Of a DNA stretch of 64,000 bases, positions 1 through 7,505 are shown piece by piece. The DNA lies in assembly GCA_028692395.1 (NCBI GenBank), contig JAQUXP010000020.1:1-64000 (forward strand), given 5' to 3'. The first letter of the stretch is position 1, and the number at the start of each line of letters is the position of its first letter. Under the pieces are notes generated by a model, which was given only the letters and a program-made list of their open reading frames with translations, did no database searches and was not told the DNA's origin. The position numbers and the translations under genes are program-made. Source of the stretch: Lachnospiraceae bacterium. Its GTDB lineage: Bacteria > Bacillota > Clostridia > Lachnospirales > Lachnospiraceae.

Positions 1-124
1 ATTCTTACTGTTTATAAGGATCTTTTCGATCGTTCAAAAATGTTATTCTTTAGAACTTTCGAGGATGTGTTTTACTATTTAATTATCAAGGAACTTTGTT
101 CTGTCTCGCAACAGCAACTCTGAT
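1..124 (-). other. Probable rRNA operon leader (left edge of window)
   Basis: No coding potential is seen. Read on the minus strand, the stretch lies downstream of two strong tandem promoters and contains a CTTGATAATTAAATAG motif like those in the 5' leaders and spacers of clostridial rRNA operons. I infer that a 16S rRNA gene lies just beyond base 1. No rRNA sequence is in the window, so this rests on context only. Confidence 0.4.
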
Positions 125-153
125 ATTTTATCAAAGATGAAGCCGTTTGTCAA
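125..153 (-). promoter_or_regulatory. Sigma-A promoter P2, reading left off the window
   Basis: On the minus strand: a perfect TTGACA -35 box (148-153), a 17-bp spacer and TAAAAT as -10 (125-130). It is the promoter nearer to the presumed rRNA leader. Confidence 0.6.
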
Positions 154-209
154 GAACTTTTTTTATTTTCTTTCGCTGTGTTTCTGCATTTCCAAACGAC
201 AGCTTGATT

Positions 210-239
210 ATTCTATCATGTATTATCTTTGTTTGTCAA
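210..239 (-). promoter_or_regulatory. Sigma-A promoter P1, tandem with P2
   Basis: On the minus strand: TTGACA (234-239), an 18-bp spacer and TAGAAT (210-215). It lies about 86 bp upstream of the second promoter. Two closely spaced consensus promoters in tandem are typical of rRNA operons. Both lie downstream of the tRNA-Ser genes and read away from them. Confidence 0.55.
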
Positions 240-368
240 CAGTTTTTTATCTTTTTACAAAATATATTTTACTGCGATATTCCAAGGTTTTCGTGGCATT
301 TTACATCAGAAGCAGAAATTTCTCTCTTATCATCCATCTTATATTACACACGCTCTACATCATAGAAG

Positions 369-458
369 CGGAGAAGAAGGGATTCGAACCCTTGCGCCGC
401 TATTAACGACCTACTCCCTTTCCAGGGGAGCCCCTTCGGCCAGCTTGGGTACTTCTCC
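369..458 (-). tRNA. tRNA-Ser (GGA)
   Basis: The reverse complement folds as a class II tRNA with a long variable arm. Its acceptor stem is GGAGAAG/CTTCTCC, the T-loop is GGTTCGAATCC, and the anticodon loop has GGA between CTCCCCT and AAGGGAG. The discriminator base is G. CCA is not encoded. It is the second of two tRNA-Ser genes, 72 bp after the first. Confidence 0.93.
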
Positions 459-530
459 GAATAGCATAACAATTATGAAATTGTCTCAGGAAGAAATTCA
501 GACTGTATTACCAGTTTATCATTTCTTCAG

Positions 531-616
531 CGGAGAGGATGGGATTCGAACCCATGCGCCCTTTCGGACAAACGGTTTTCAAGACCGCCTCGTTATGACC
601 ACTTCGATACCTCTCC
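531..616 (-). tRNA. tRNA-Ser (TGA)
   Basis: The reverse complement has the acceptor stem GGAGAGG/CCTCTCC, a long variable arm, a GGTTCGAATCC T-loop and the anticodon loop CTTGAAA, giving anticodon TGA. The discriminator is G and CCA is not encoded. Together with the downstream tRNA-Ser(GGA) it can read all UCN codons. Confidence 0.93.
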
Positions 617-664
617 GTATCTTTCTGCATTTCTCGAAACATTTTTTCGAATCGTGCATTTGAT

Positions 665-693
665 ATCTTATCATCCCATCATCAGAATGTCAA
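665..693 (-). promoter_or_regulatory. Promoter of the tRNA-Ser pair
   Basis: On the minus strand: TTGACA (688-693), a 17-bp spacer and TAAGAT (665-670), about 50 bp upstream of tRNA-Ser(TGA). Confidence 0.7.
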
Positions 694-699
694 TACTTT

Positions 700-1410
700 T
701 TATCGATTTTTCATCTTTTTTGCAAATATTTCTGCCGTGTCAAGATCATCTTCTGTCGTGATCTTAATATTCCGATAGCTTCCCTCAAAAACACTGACTT
801 TGTGACTGGCAAATCGTTCTACCACCATAGCATCATCCGTAATGTCAGTATGCTTCTGCTCCTGCATGCAGGCATATGCCTGACGAATCAGTGCATAAGA
901 AAATACCTGTGGTGTCTGCACATTCCATACGCTGCTTCTGGCCGGTGTATCAATCACACAATTGGTGCGGTCCACAATCTTTACGGTATCCTTAGAAGGC
1001 ATTCCCGCAACGCAGGCCTGACACTCAGAAACCTTTTCGTAGCCTCGACGGACGATCTCCTCCGTCACAAAGGGACGGGCCCCATCGTGAATAAATACAT
1101 AATCACAGCCCCTGCACAGACTCAGACCGGCGTTTACAGAATCATAGCGTTGTGCACCACCGGTACAGATATCTGTCACCTTGGTGATTTTGTATGCATT
1201 TACAATCTTTTCCCGACAATAAGGGATCCATTCTTCCCCGGTAACAAGGATAATCTGGTCAATCAATTCAGAGTTTTGAAAACACTCCAGCGCATACACC
1301 AGGATTGGCTTTCCTTCCAGCAGCAGAAACTGTTTTGGAACCGTGCTGTGCATTCTTCGCCCCTGCCCCGCTGCAAGAACAATCGCCGTACACCTTTTTT
1401 CTTTTCCCAT
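700..1410 (-). CDS. ispD: 2-C-methyl-D-erythritol 4-phosphate cytidylyltransferase
   Basis: Transfers CMP from CTP to 2-C-methyl-D-erythritol 4-phosphate, the third step of the non-mevalonate (MEP) isoprenoid pathway; cytosolic. The 236-aa protein has the usual family length. It opens with the nucleotide-binding signature IVLAAGQGRRM followed by VPKQF, and carries the HDGARPFV motif near the middle and the conserved region NVQTPQVF near residue 160. The start codon overlaps the tsaD stop by one base (TGATG), so the two genes are probably translationally coupled. It is the last gene of the rnz-tsaD-ispD run. The identification is firm. Confidence 0.95.
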   Translation of the reverse strand: MGKEKRCTAIVLAAGQGRRMHSTVPKQFLLLEGKPILVYALECFQNSELIDQIILVTGEEWIPYCREKIVNAYKITKVTDICTGGAQRYDSVNAGLSLCRGCDYVFIHDGARPFVTEEIVRRGYEKVSECQACVAGMPSKDTVKIVDRTNCVIDTPARSSVWNVQTPQVFSYALIRQAYACMQEQKHTDITDDAMVVERFASHKVSVFEGSYRNIKITTEDDLDTAEIFAKKMKNR

Positions 1411-2435
1411 CAGCGTTCTCCAAGCTTTAGATTTGGTACTGCATTCAGATCAAGACCGCTTCTTGTCCCTTTCTGATACTCATAGTATGCTGCCACACCG
1501 ATCATCGCCGCATTGTCCGTGCAAAAGATTGGTGACGGACGGTAGAAGGAGATCCCTGCTTTCGTACAGGCCTGTTCCATGGCAGTACGAAGATGCTGAT
1601 TTGAAGCGACTCCCCCTGCGATAGCAAGCTTCTCAATATGATAGTCCTTGGCAGCTCTCATGGCATTATCCACCAGCACATCCACAACCGCTTTCTGGAA
1701 GGAGGCTGCCACATCTGCCTCACAGATCTCTTCCCCCGTCATTTTACATTTATTCAGATAATTCAATACCGCTGATTTCAGACCACTGAAGCTGAAGTCA
1801 TAAGGTGCCGCCTCAATATGTGCCCTTGGAAATGAAATCGCCTCGGGATTGCCCTCATTGGACAGCTTATCGATCTTTGGCCCTCCCGGATATCCCAGTC
1901 CGATTGCCCGTGCAACCTTGTCAAATGCCTCTCCGGCTGCATCATCCCTGGTACGCCCCAGAATCTCAAACTCACCATAATCCTTTACAATCACAAGGTG
2001 CGTATGACCTCCCGAGATAATTTCACACAAAAATGGCGGTTCCAGCTCTTTGTGCTCGATATAATTCGCAGACACATGTCCTTCTATATGATGTACTCCC
2101 ACAAGGGGCAGCTTCTTCGCATAGGCAATTGCCTTGGCCTCTGCCACCCCAACCAGAAGCGCTCCTACCAGACCGGGTCCATAAGTTACCCCCACAGCAT
2201 CCAGATCATCCAGGGTAACCTCTGCGTCTGCCAGGGCCTGTCTGACAACCTGATTGATTTTCTCGATATGCTTTCTGGACGCAATCTCCGGTACTACTCC
2301 TCCATACAGCGTATGCAGCTTAATCTGGGAAGAGATCACATTGGACAAAACCTCCCGTCCGTTTTTCACAACAGAAGCCGCTGTTTCATCGCAGGAGCTT
2401 TCTATCCCTAATATTAAAACATCTTTTTTACTCAT
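1410..2435 (-). CDS. tsaD: tRNA N6-adenosine threonylcarbamoyltransferase
   Basis: Transfers the threonylcarbamoyl group to A37 of ANN-decoding tRNAs, working with TsaB and TsaE. From the start at MSKKDVLIL the protein is 341 aa, the family norm. An upstream in-frame ATG 10 codons earlier would add a basic tail lacking homologous character, so I prefer 2435. Visible motifs are [11 protein letters not shown] at the N-terminus, the metal-binding [14 protein letters not shown], and [10 protein letters not shown] followed by CTDNAAMIG. It overlaps the rnz 3' end by 8 bp and the ispD start by 1 bp, indicating one transcript. An ASKHA-fold ATPase domain spans nearly the whole length. Confidence 0.95.
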   Translation of the reverse strand: MSKKDVLILGIESSCDETAASVVKNGREVLSNVISSQIKLHTLYGGVVPEIASRKHIEKINQVVRQALADAEVTLDDLDAVGVTYGPGLVGALLVGVAEAKAIAYAKKLPLVGVHHIEGHVSANYIEHKELEPPFLCEIISGGHTHLVIVKDYGEFEILGRTRDDAAGEAFDKVARAIGLGYPGGPKIDKLSNEGNPEAISFPRAHIEAAPYDFSFSGLKSAVLNYLNKCKMTGEEICEADVAASFQKAVVDVLVDNAMRAAKDYHIEKLAIAGGVASNQHLRTAMEQACTKAGISFYRPSPIFCTDNAAMIGVAAYYEYQKGTRSGLDLNAVPNLKLGER

Positions 2436-3363
2436 GCTTTGCACCATCCGCTTTCTCTTCATCAAATAACAGTTCCTTCATCCGTCCATCCCGGGCTGCA
2501 ATTGTATTGGGGAAAATGCTGCGCACACTGTCAATATACTGCTCCGGGTGCACCAGTGAGGGGCTGTAGTGTGTCAGCCACATCTCCTGAACTTTCGCTT
2601 CTCTGGCCAGCTTTCCGGCCTCCTGGAAGGTCATATGCTTCTTATCCCGGGCCTTTGCATCCTGATCCGGCTCGCCGTACATACCCTCACAGATAAACAG
2701 ATCTGCATCCTGTGCATGTTCTACGATGGAGGGTACCGGTCTTGTATCCGTACAATAGGTAAGCTTTATCCCTTTTCGGGGCGTTCCCAGAACCATGTCC
2801 GATGTATAAATGCCTTCCTCCGCCTGGATCGTCTGACCCTTTTGCAGCGGATTCCAGTATTTCATGGGAATCCCCTGTTCTTTTGCCCGTTCCACATCAA
2901 ATTTCCCTATTCGGGGAATCGTAATCGTATATCCATAACAGATAACTGCATGTTTTACCCGGTAAGCTGTAATATGGTAACCCGCCACCTGGATGGTCTG
3001 TTCATTTTCAGACAGTTCAATACACTTAATAGGAAATGGAAGCTCCGGTGCAATCACCCGCAGTGCTGATACCACTCGCTCCAGACCTTTCGGTCCAATC
3101 AGGGTGAGTGGTTCTGTCCGGTCTGCATTTCCAATTGTTAAAAGCATACCGGGAAGACCGCTGATATGATCTGCATGATAATGAGTAAAGCAGATGACAT
3201 CAATAGGTTTAAAGGTCCATCCACATTCTTTGATTGCCACCTGGGTTCCCTCCCCGCAGTCAATCAGAAGATTACTTCCATTATATCGGGTCATCAATGC
3301 TGTGAGCCAGCGTCCCGGCAAGGGCATCATCCCCCCAGTTCCCAGTAAACACACATCTAACAT
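2428..3363 (-). CDS. rnz: Ribonuclease Z (tRNA 3' endonuclease)
   Basis: Removes the 3' trailer of tRNA precursors; important here because the tRNAs in this window do not encode CCA. The 311-aa protein has the beta-lactamase-fold zinc signature HYHADH, preceded by [12 protein letters not shown] and the LIDCGEGTQ strand; further ligand residues are in the YCTDTRP and LTHYSPS segments. The start at 3363 follows AAGGAG at 6-bp spacing; a longer reading would start in a region with no ribosome binding site. tRNA-Pro and its hairpin terminator lie immediately upstream, so rnz may be expressed partly by read-through. Confidence 0.93.
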   Translation of the reverse strand: MLDVCLLGTGGMMPLPGRWLTALMTRYNGSNLLIDCGEGTQVAIKECGWTFKPIDVICFTHYHADHISGLPGMLLTIGNADRTEPLTLIGPKGLERVVSALRVIAPELPFPIKCIELSENEQTIQVAGYHITAYRVKHAVICYGYTITIPRIGKFDVERAKEQGIPMKYWNPLQKGQTIQAEEGIYTSDMVLGTPRKGIKLTYCTDTRPVPSIVEHAQDADLFICEGMYGEPDQDAKARDKKHMTFQEAGKLAREAKVQEMWLTHYSPSLVHPEQYIDSVRSIFPNTIAARDGRMKELLFDEEKADGAKHE

Positions 3364-3391
3364 AACATACTCCTTTTTTATCCGTTCATAC

Positions 3392-3432
3392 AAAAAAACC
3401 GGGAAGCTTCCTATTAAGAAGTTTTCCGGTTT
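3392..3432 (-). terminator. Rho-independent terminator after tRNA-Pro
   Basis: On the minus strand a hairpin with AAACCGG/CCGGTTT as base and GAAGC-type upper pairs is followed directly by a run of seven T. It ends 28 bp before the rnz start, leaving little room for a separate rnz promoter. Confidence 0.75.
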
Positions 3433-3444
3433 CTCGTCATCTAA

Positions 3445-3518
3445 TCGAAGCGACGGGATTCGAACCCACGACCTCTGCGTCCCGAACGCAGCGCTCTACC
3501 AAACTGAGCCACGCTTCG
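3445..3518 (-). tRNA. tRNA-Pro (CGG)
   Basis: The reverse complement folds as a standard cloverleaf: acceptor CGAAGCG/CGCTTCG, D-arm GTGGCTCAGTTTGGTAGAGC, anticodon stem CTGCG/CGCAG with loop TTCGGGA (anticodon CGG), and T-loop GGTTCGAATCC. The discriminator is A and CCA is not encoded. Confidence 0.94.
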
Positions 3519-3538
3519 ATATTACGTCAGCAATAGAT

Positions 3539-3567
3539 ATTATATGCGACAGCACGCCAAATGTCAA
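3539..3567 (-). promoter_or_regulatory. Consensus promoter of tRNA-Pro
   Basis: On the minus strand both hexamers are perfect: TTGACA (3562-3567), a 17-bp spacer and TATAAT (3539-3544), 20 bp upstream of the tRNA. Confidence 0.85.
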
Positions 3568-3586
3568 CACCTTTTCTGAAAATAAT

Positions 3587-3633
3587 CAGCAGTAAGCATA
3601 TGTCTAAGTAAAAGACAACGATGCTTACTGCTG
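3587..3633 (-). terminator. Hairpin terminator of the 3D-domain protein gene
   Basis: A perfect 13-bp stem, CAGCAGTAAGCAT with its complement, encloses a ~21-nt loop. It lies 30 bp after the stop codon at 3664 and is followed on the minus strand by ATTATTTTC. Confidence 0.65.
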
Positions 3634-3663
3634 GTTCTGTTTGTAACGATGATTTTTTCTCTA

Positions 3664-4920
3664 TCAGCCTACCTGATAAACGTCTGCATACTGCAGACCA
3701 AACTGTAGTGCTTCTGAATGGCTTGCCATGAACACATCCACATGTCCATATGCAGTACCCCGGTCTTCCACCGTGTATACGGTTCCATTAATCGACAGCT
3801 TTGTTCCAAAAGGAACACCTGCCATAGCAATGGTTCTTCCTGCTACAGGTCTGCTGCCACTTGCCGTGTTGCCGCCGGACCACTGTCCGCAGCAAATAGG
3901 GCATGGACAATATGCTGTCAGCTTAAATCTTCCAAGGTAAGTACCCTGACTGCTGGACGTATTATCCGCAGGCGGCTGTGTTGACTCCGCTTCCTGTGTG
4001 TTCCCGGCAGGCGTGCTGCTCCCGGCACTACTGCCGGTTTGTGAATCAGAAGAAGAGGAGGAGCTGGCTTTTGTCTCGGCTGCTGCCTGATTTGCTGCCT
4101 GTGCTGCAGCCTGTGCATCTGCTGCTGCTTTAGCGGCGGCTGCTTCCTGTGCTGCCTGCTGTCTGGCAATCTCTTCCTGCATCGCCTGTGCAAGAAGCTG
4201 ATTGATCGAATCCTCCTGCTGATTAATCTGACTCAGAAGTGTATTCGCCTCCGATTCAGCATTATCTATGTTCTCTGTGTACTCGCGAATCTGATCATAT
4301 GTAGCTTCATATAATTCCTGTACTTCTGTCTGCTTTGCTGCGCTTTGCTTCTGCAGCTCTGCGATAGCATCCTGTTCCGCAATTACCTGGTTTTCTTTTT
4401 CTTCCACCTGGGCTTTTGCATCCTGATAATCGCTCAGCATATTTCTGTCATACTTATTGATCTCCAGCATGTTCTGTGCTCTTGAAAGGAAATCACTGAA
4501 ATTTTCAGAAGAAAAAAGCATCTCCACATATCCGGAAGTTGAGTTCTCATACATATACTGAATACGAAGTTTCATATCCGAGTATTGCTTTTCTTCCTGC
4601 GCTTTTGCATCTTCCAGCTCCTGCTGTACATTAACCAGCTCCTGCTGTTTTTCTTCTGCCTGTTGCTGCAGCTGCTGCAGGCTGTTCGTCAGATCTGTCA
4701 GCTGCTGATTTAATTCTGATAAATATTCTTCTGACTGGCCTTTCATGGATTCCAGCTGATCAATTCTGCTCTGTGTATCCTGAAGGGTGGATTCTGTAGT
4801 TTGTTTCTGTGCCTGTGCATCAGACAATTTTTCCTGTGTACTTGCTCCAAAGCATGGAACAATCGATACGGTGAGAATCAGAGCGGAAAGAATCACACTG
4901 AATCTTTTCTTGTTTTTCAT
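3664..4920 (-). CDS. Secreted coiled-coil protein with C-terminal 3D domain (putative peptidoglycan-active)
   Basis: A 418-aa exported protein. The start at 4920 follows GAGGTG at 6 bp and opens a classic signal peptide (MKNKKR, hydrophobic core, cleavage near CFGAS). Residues ~30-260 are a long Gln/Glu-rich coiled coil like the N-terminal regulatory region of PcsB/CwlO-type hydrolases. Next come an Ala/Gln-rich stretch and a Ser/Thr linker. The last ~90 residues form a 3D (Asp-Asp-Asp) domain: LTAYCPCPICCGQ, ASGSRP, GTKLSING and VEDRGTAYGHVDVFM. 3D domains occur in resuscitation-factor-like lytic enzymes, so a cell-wall role is inferred. It is monocistronic: a -10 box TATAAT lies upstream (5021-5026) and a terminator lies downstream. 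Confidence 0.85.
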   Translation of the reverse strand: MKNKKRFSVILSALILTVSIVPCFGASTQEKLSDAQAQKQTTESTLQDTQSRIDQLESMKGQSEEYLSELNQQLTDLTNSLQQLQQQAEEKQQELVNVQQELEDAKAQEEKQYSDMKLRIQYMYENSTSGYVEMLFSSENFSDFLSRAQNMLEINKYDRNMLSDYQDAKAQVEEKENQVIAEQDAIAELQKQSAAKQTEVQELYEATYDQIREYTENIDNAESEANTLLSQINQQEDSINQLLAQAMQEEIARQQAAQEAAAAKAAADAQAAAQAANQAAAETKASSSSSSDSQTGSSAGSSTPAGNTQEAESTQPPADNTSSSQGTYLGRFKLTAYCPCPICCGQWSGGNTASGSRPVAGRTIAMAGVPFGTKLSINGTVYTVEDRGTAYGHVDVFMASHSEALQFGLQYADVYQVG

Positions 4921-5020
4921 GTTTACACCTCGTAGTTTATCCCCGTCTCTCCCACAAATACTATGTAGAATGTCATGCACCAATAAGTAAAAAGCGCTCA
5001 TTGCTCCCCGTGCTTTCCTG

Positions 5021-5026
5021 ATTATA
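5021..5026 (-). promoter_or_regulatory. Candidate -10 box upstream of the 3D-domain gene
   Basis: A perfect TATAAT on the minus strand, ~100 bp before the start codon. The -35 region at proper spacing (TTTCAA) is weak. Confidence 0.4.
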
Positions 5027-5133
5027 GCACACTTCTTCACAAATTGAAAGCATTTTTTAATTTGTCGTAACAACTATGTAATATTTTGTCGTATTTATGT
5101 ATAACTTTTGACGGTTTTTCTACAAGATCTTGC

Positions 5134-6537
5134 TTAATTCTTCCTCCATGCACTCAAATACTTGTTTTTTATGACCCCATTCAACAGTTTTCCCCATCCC
5201 AAAGAAAATTGATCGACACAGATTAATTTCCATCCATTTTCCATCTGATCGCCCTGTTCCCCAGCCGCTATGGTCTCTCCTCTCAGATAACGCCCGATGC
5301 GCTCATCCTCCGGGGAAAAGGAGATTACCTGTCCACAGGTTTCCGCTGATAACGCCATGGCGAATGCTTGGGAAGGTTCAAAGCGGTTTTTTCTGTACTC
5401 ACCCAGATACAGTCCATTTCTCAGGAAACGAAGACTGCGCACACTTCCTGGCAGATCAGGGGTAAGATAAGCCTTTCCTTTTCGTACATCCACCCGCTCC
5501 AGCTCCAGTGTAATCTGCATACTCTGTAAAAATGTTTCCAATAACCTTTTTTCTTCTTTATCTGGTTTCTGTCTTACCTGAAGTTCCAGCCTGCCGCTGG
5601 TCTCCTGGGTGTCCAGGGTAGTTTTCTTTGAAGTTTTCTTTAATAATGCCAGAAAATGTCCTTCCCCATCCATGCACTGTGGCCAGATACGGACGCACTT
5701 CTTCAGCTCCTTATTTCCATCGCCCCACTGAGGATTACCGGGACGAAACCCTTCATAAGGCTCAATCTCAACCAGCTCCATCTGTGGAAACTGCTCCAGC
5801 AGCCAGGAGATCGTTCCCTCGTTTTCCTCCGGGGAAAAGGTGCAAGTGGAATAAAGCATACTGCCCCCATCCCGCAGCATCTCCACAGCATTTGCCACAA
5901 TATCTCTCTGGATTTTTGCAAAGTACAGAGGACGCTCTGGCGTCCAGGTCTTTAGTACCTCCGGGTTCTTACGAAACATCCCTTCTCCGGAACAGGGGGC
6001 ATCTACCAGCACTTTATCAAACCAGCCATGAAAAGCCTGCGCCAGATTTCCCGGAAGCTCATTGGTCACAAAAGCATTCGTCACACCGGAAACCTCCAGA
6101 TTATAGAGAAGCGTTTTCGCCCTGGCTGCGCTGATATCATTGGCAACCAGAATCCCTTCTCCCTGAAGTCTTGCTGCAAGTTCCGTGGCTTTCCCTCCCG
6201 GGGCTGCACAAAGATCCAGCACACGCTCACCGGGAAGTATCGGCAGTCTGCCTGCCGGTGTCATGGCAGAAGGCTCCTGCAGATAATAAACCCCTGCTGC
6301 ATAATAAGGGTGTACCGCAGGACGGGCAGCCGACGAATAATAAAAGCCATTAGAAACCCAGGGTATATGCTCCAGCTCACAGGGGGTAATTTTTTCAAAG
6401 TTCTCTGCTGCACACTTGAGTGCATTCACCCTGAGTCCATACTGACGGGACTCGTCATAGCTTTGTTCAAAGGCATCGTATTCCTTCCCCAGCATTTTGC
6501 GCATTCTACACTCAAATTCAATCGGCAATTGATTCAT
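5134..6537 (-). CDS. RsmF/NOL1-NOP2-sun family RNA (cytosine-5)-methyltransferase
   Basis: An S-adenosylmethionine-dependent m5C methyltransferase, probably acting on rRNA. The 467-aa length fits the RsmF-like group with a C-terminal RNA-binding extension. The SAM site LDLCAAPGGKAT lies near residue 107. The catalytic motifs are DAPCSGEGMFRK and STCTFSPEENE, the latter containing the nucleophilic cysteine. The C-terminal third (from about residue 310) fits the pre-PUA/PUA-like extension that ends with the LGWGKLLNGVIKNKYLSAWR segment. The start at 6537 follows GGGAGAG at a reasonable distance. Which rRNA base it modifies cannot be told from sequence alone. Confidence 0.9.
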   Translation of the reverse strand: MNQLPIEFECRMRKMLGKEYDAFEQSYDESRQYGLRVNALKCAAENFEKITPCELEHIPWVSNGFYYSSAARPAVHPYYAAGVYYLQEPSAMTPAGRLPILPGERVLDLCAAPGGKATELAARLQGEGILVANDISAARAKTLLYNLEVSGVTNAFVTNELPGNLAQAFHGWFDKVLVDAPCSGEGMFRKNPEVLKTWTPERPLYFAKIQRDIVANAVEMLRDGGSMLYSTCTFSPEENEGTISWLLEQFPQMELVEIEPYEGFRPGNPQWGDGNKELKKCVRIWPQCMDGEGHFLALLKKTSKKTTLDTQETSGRLELQVRQKPDKEEKRLLETFLQSMQITLELERVDVRKGKAYLTPDLPGSVRSLRFLRNGLYLGEYRKNRFEPSQAFAMALSAETCGQVISFSPEDERIGRYLRGETIAAGEQGDQMENGWKLICVDQFSLGWGKLLNGVIKNKYLSAWRKN

Positions 6538-6700
6538 AACAGCTCTCCCATCCTGACTCCTGAAATTTTATTTTCCTGTTTATCTAGTATATATGGTGCC
6601 TTTCTTTTTGTAAAGAGATGCCTTTCATTGATGTTCCATCGATGTTTGAGCTGCCATCCCCTTAACATATATGATGATCTGGCAGTCACAAAAAAGCAGC

Positions 6701-6731
6701 AAAAAGGGTCTGGCAATAATTGCCAAACCCT
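6701..6731 (-). terminator. Terminator of the small membrane protein gene
   Basis: On the minus strand an imperfect stem (AGGGTTTGGCAA / TTGCCAGACCCT) has a short loop and is followed by TTTTTGCTGCTTTTTTG. It lies 24 bp past the stop codon. Confidence 0.8.
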
Positions 6732-6754
6732 CATAAAGTACCTTTATTCTATTA

Positions 6755-7189
6755 CTAACGTGCGTTCATATTCTCTTTTGCACCAAGCATAAAGATAACC
6801 GGCAGAACGCATCCAACCACAAGACCGATAACGTCTACAACATTGATACCCTTTGCCACGATGCTCAAAATATTAGCAGCAAGTGAAAAGATAATCAAAA
6901 CACCACCTAATGCAAACAGTGTTTTTGCTTTTTCCGGAGCTTTGCAATCTTTTACTCCCAGAATACCAGCCACCAACAGTACAATAGACCAGATCAGGCG
7001 AATTCCGCTTGTCACCATAAGAATTGTGCTGCCTTTTACCACTGCGGCTACTTCCCCAGTACTAGCGCCCAGACCCATAATCAGTCCGCCTCCTGCCAGT
7101 GCCATCACACTCACAACCGCACCAATCGCACCAAGAATAATAAATAAAACACCAATTAACTTTAACTTTCCTGCTCCTTTTGCTTCCAT
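6755..7189 (-). CDS. Small four-helix membrane protein, function unknown
   Basis: A 144-aa protein, chosen to start at 7189 behind AGGAGG at 7-bp spacing. After a short basic N-terminus (MEAKGAGKLK) it has about four hydrophobic segments, roughly residues 11-35, 55-75, 85-105 and 110-135, rich in Gly, Ala, Val and Ile with few charges. No catalytic motif is visible. It has its own promoter and terminator, so it is a single-gene unit. I do not recognise the family. Confidence 0.75.
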   Translation of the reverse strand: MEAKGAGKLKLIGVLFIILGAIGAVVSVMALAGGGLIMGLGASTGEVAAVVKGSTILMVTSGIRLIWSIVLLVAGILGVKDCKAPEKAKTLFALGGVLIIFSLAANILSIVAKGINVVDVIGLVVGCVLPVIFMLGAKENMNAR

Positions 7190-7370
7190 CCTAAATCCTC
7201 CTGTGATTTTCTTAGTTTTTATTCCATACACTTGATACAAGTGAAAGAATCTTAGCAAAGCCTGATGACCGTAAATACAAATCTATAGGCTGTTGAATTG
7301 TTCATAAATTCCACTTCTATCTCTTCAATTGATTGCAAGCGAATACTTTTATGACAAATTCCCTTTCCTG

Positions 7371-7399
7371 AGTATATACTTTTTTATGGCATAAATCAA
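7371..7399 (-). promoter_or_regulatory. Promoter of the small membrane protein gene
   Basis: On the minus strand: TTGATT (7394-7399), a 17-bp spacer and TATACT (7371-7376). It implies a leader of about 175 nt. The rest of the 7190-7505 interval shows no other feature I can support. Confidence 0.6.
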
Positions 7400-7505
7400 C
7401 AGCTTTAACACTTTGTGGAAATATTGCTTGAAATTCCCATTGAAAAACCCTTGCATGCAAACCATGATTCACACTTTAAAAGCTTCTGTTTTATAAGCTT
7501 ATACG

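Noticed and set aside
802-1476. Long open frames antisense to ispD, tsaD and other genes
   Set aside because: They are shadows on the opposite strand of well-identified genes, with no ribosome binding sites or recognisable motifs.
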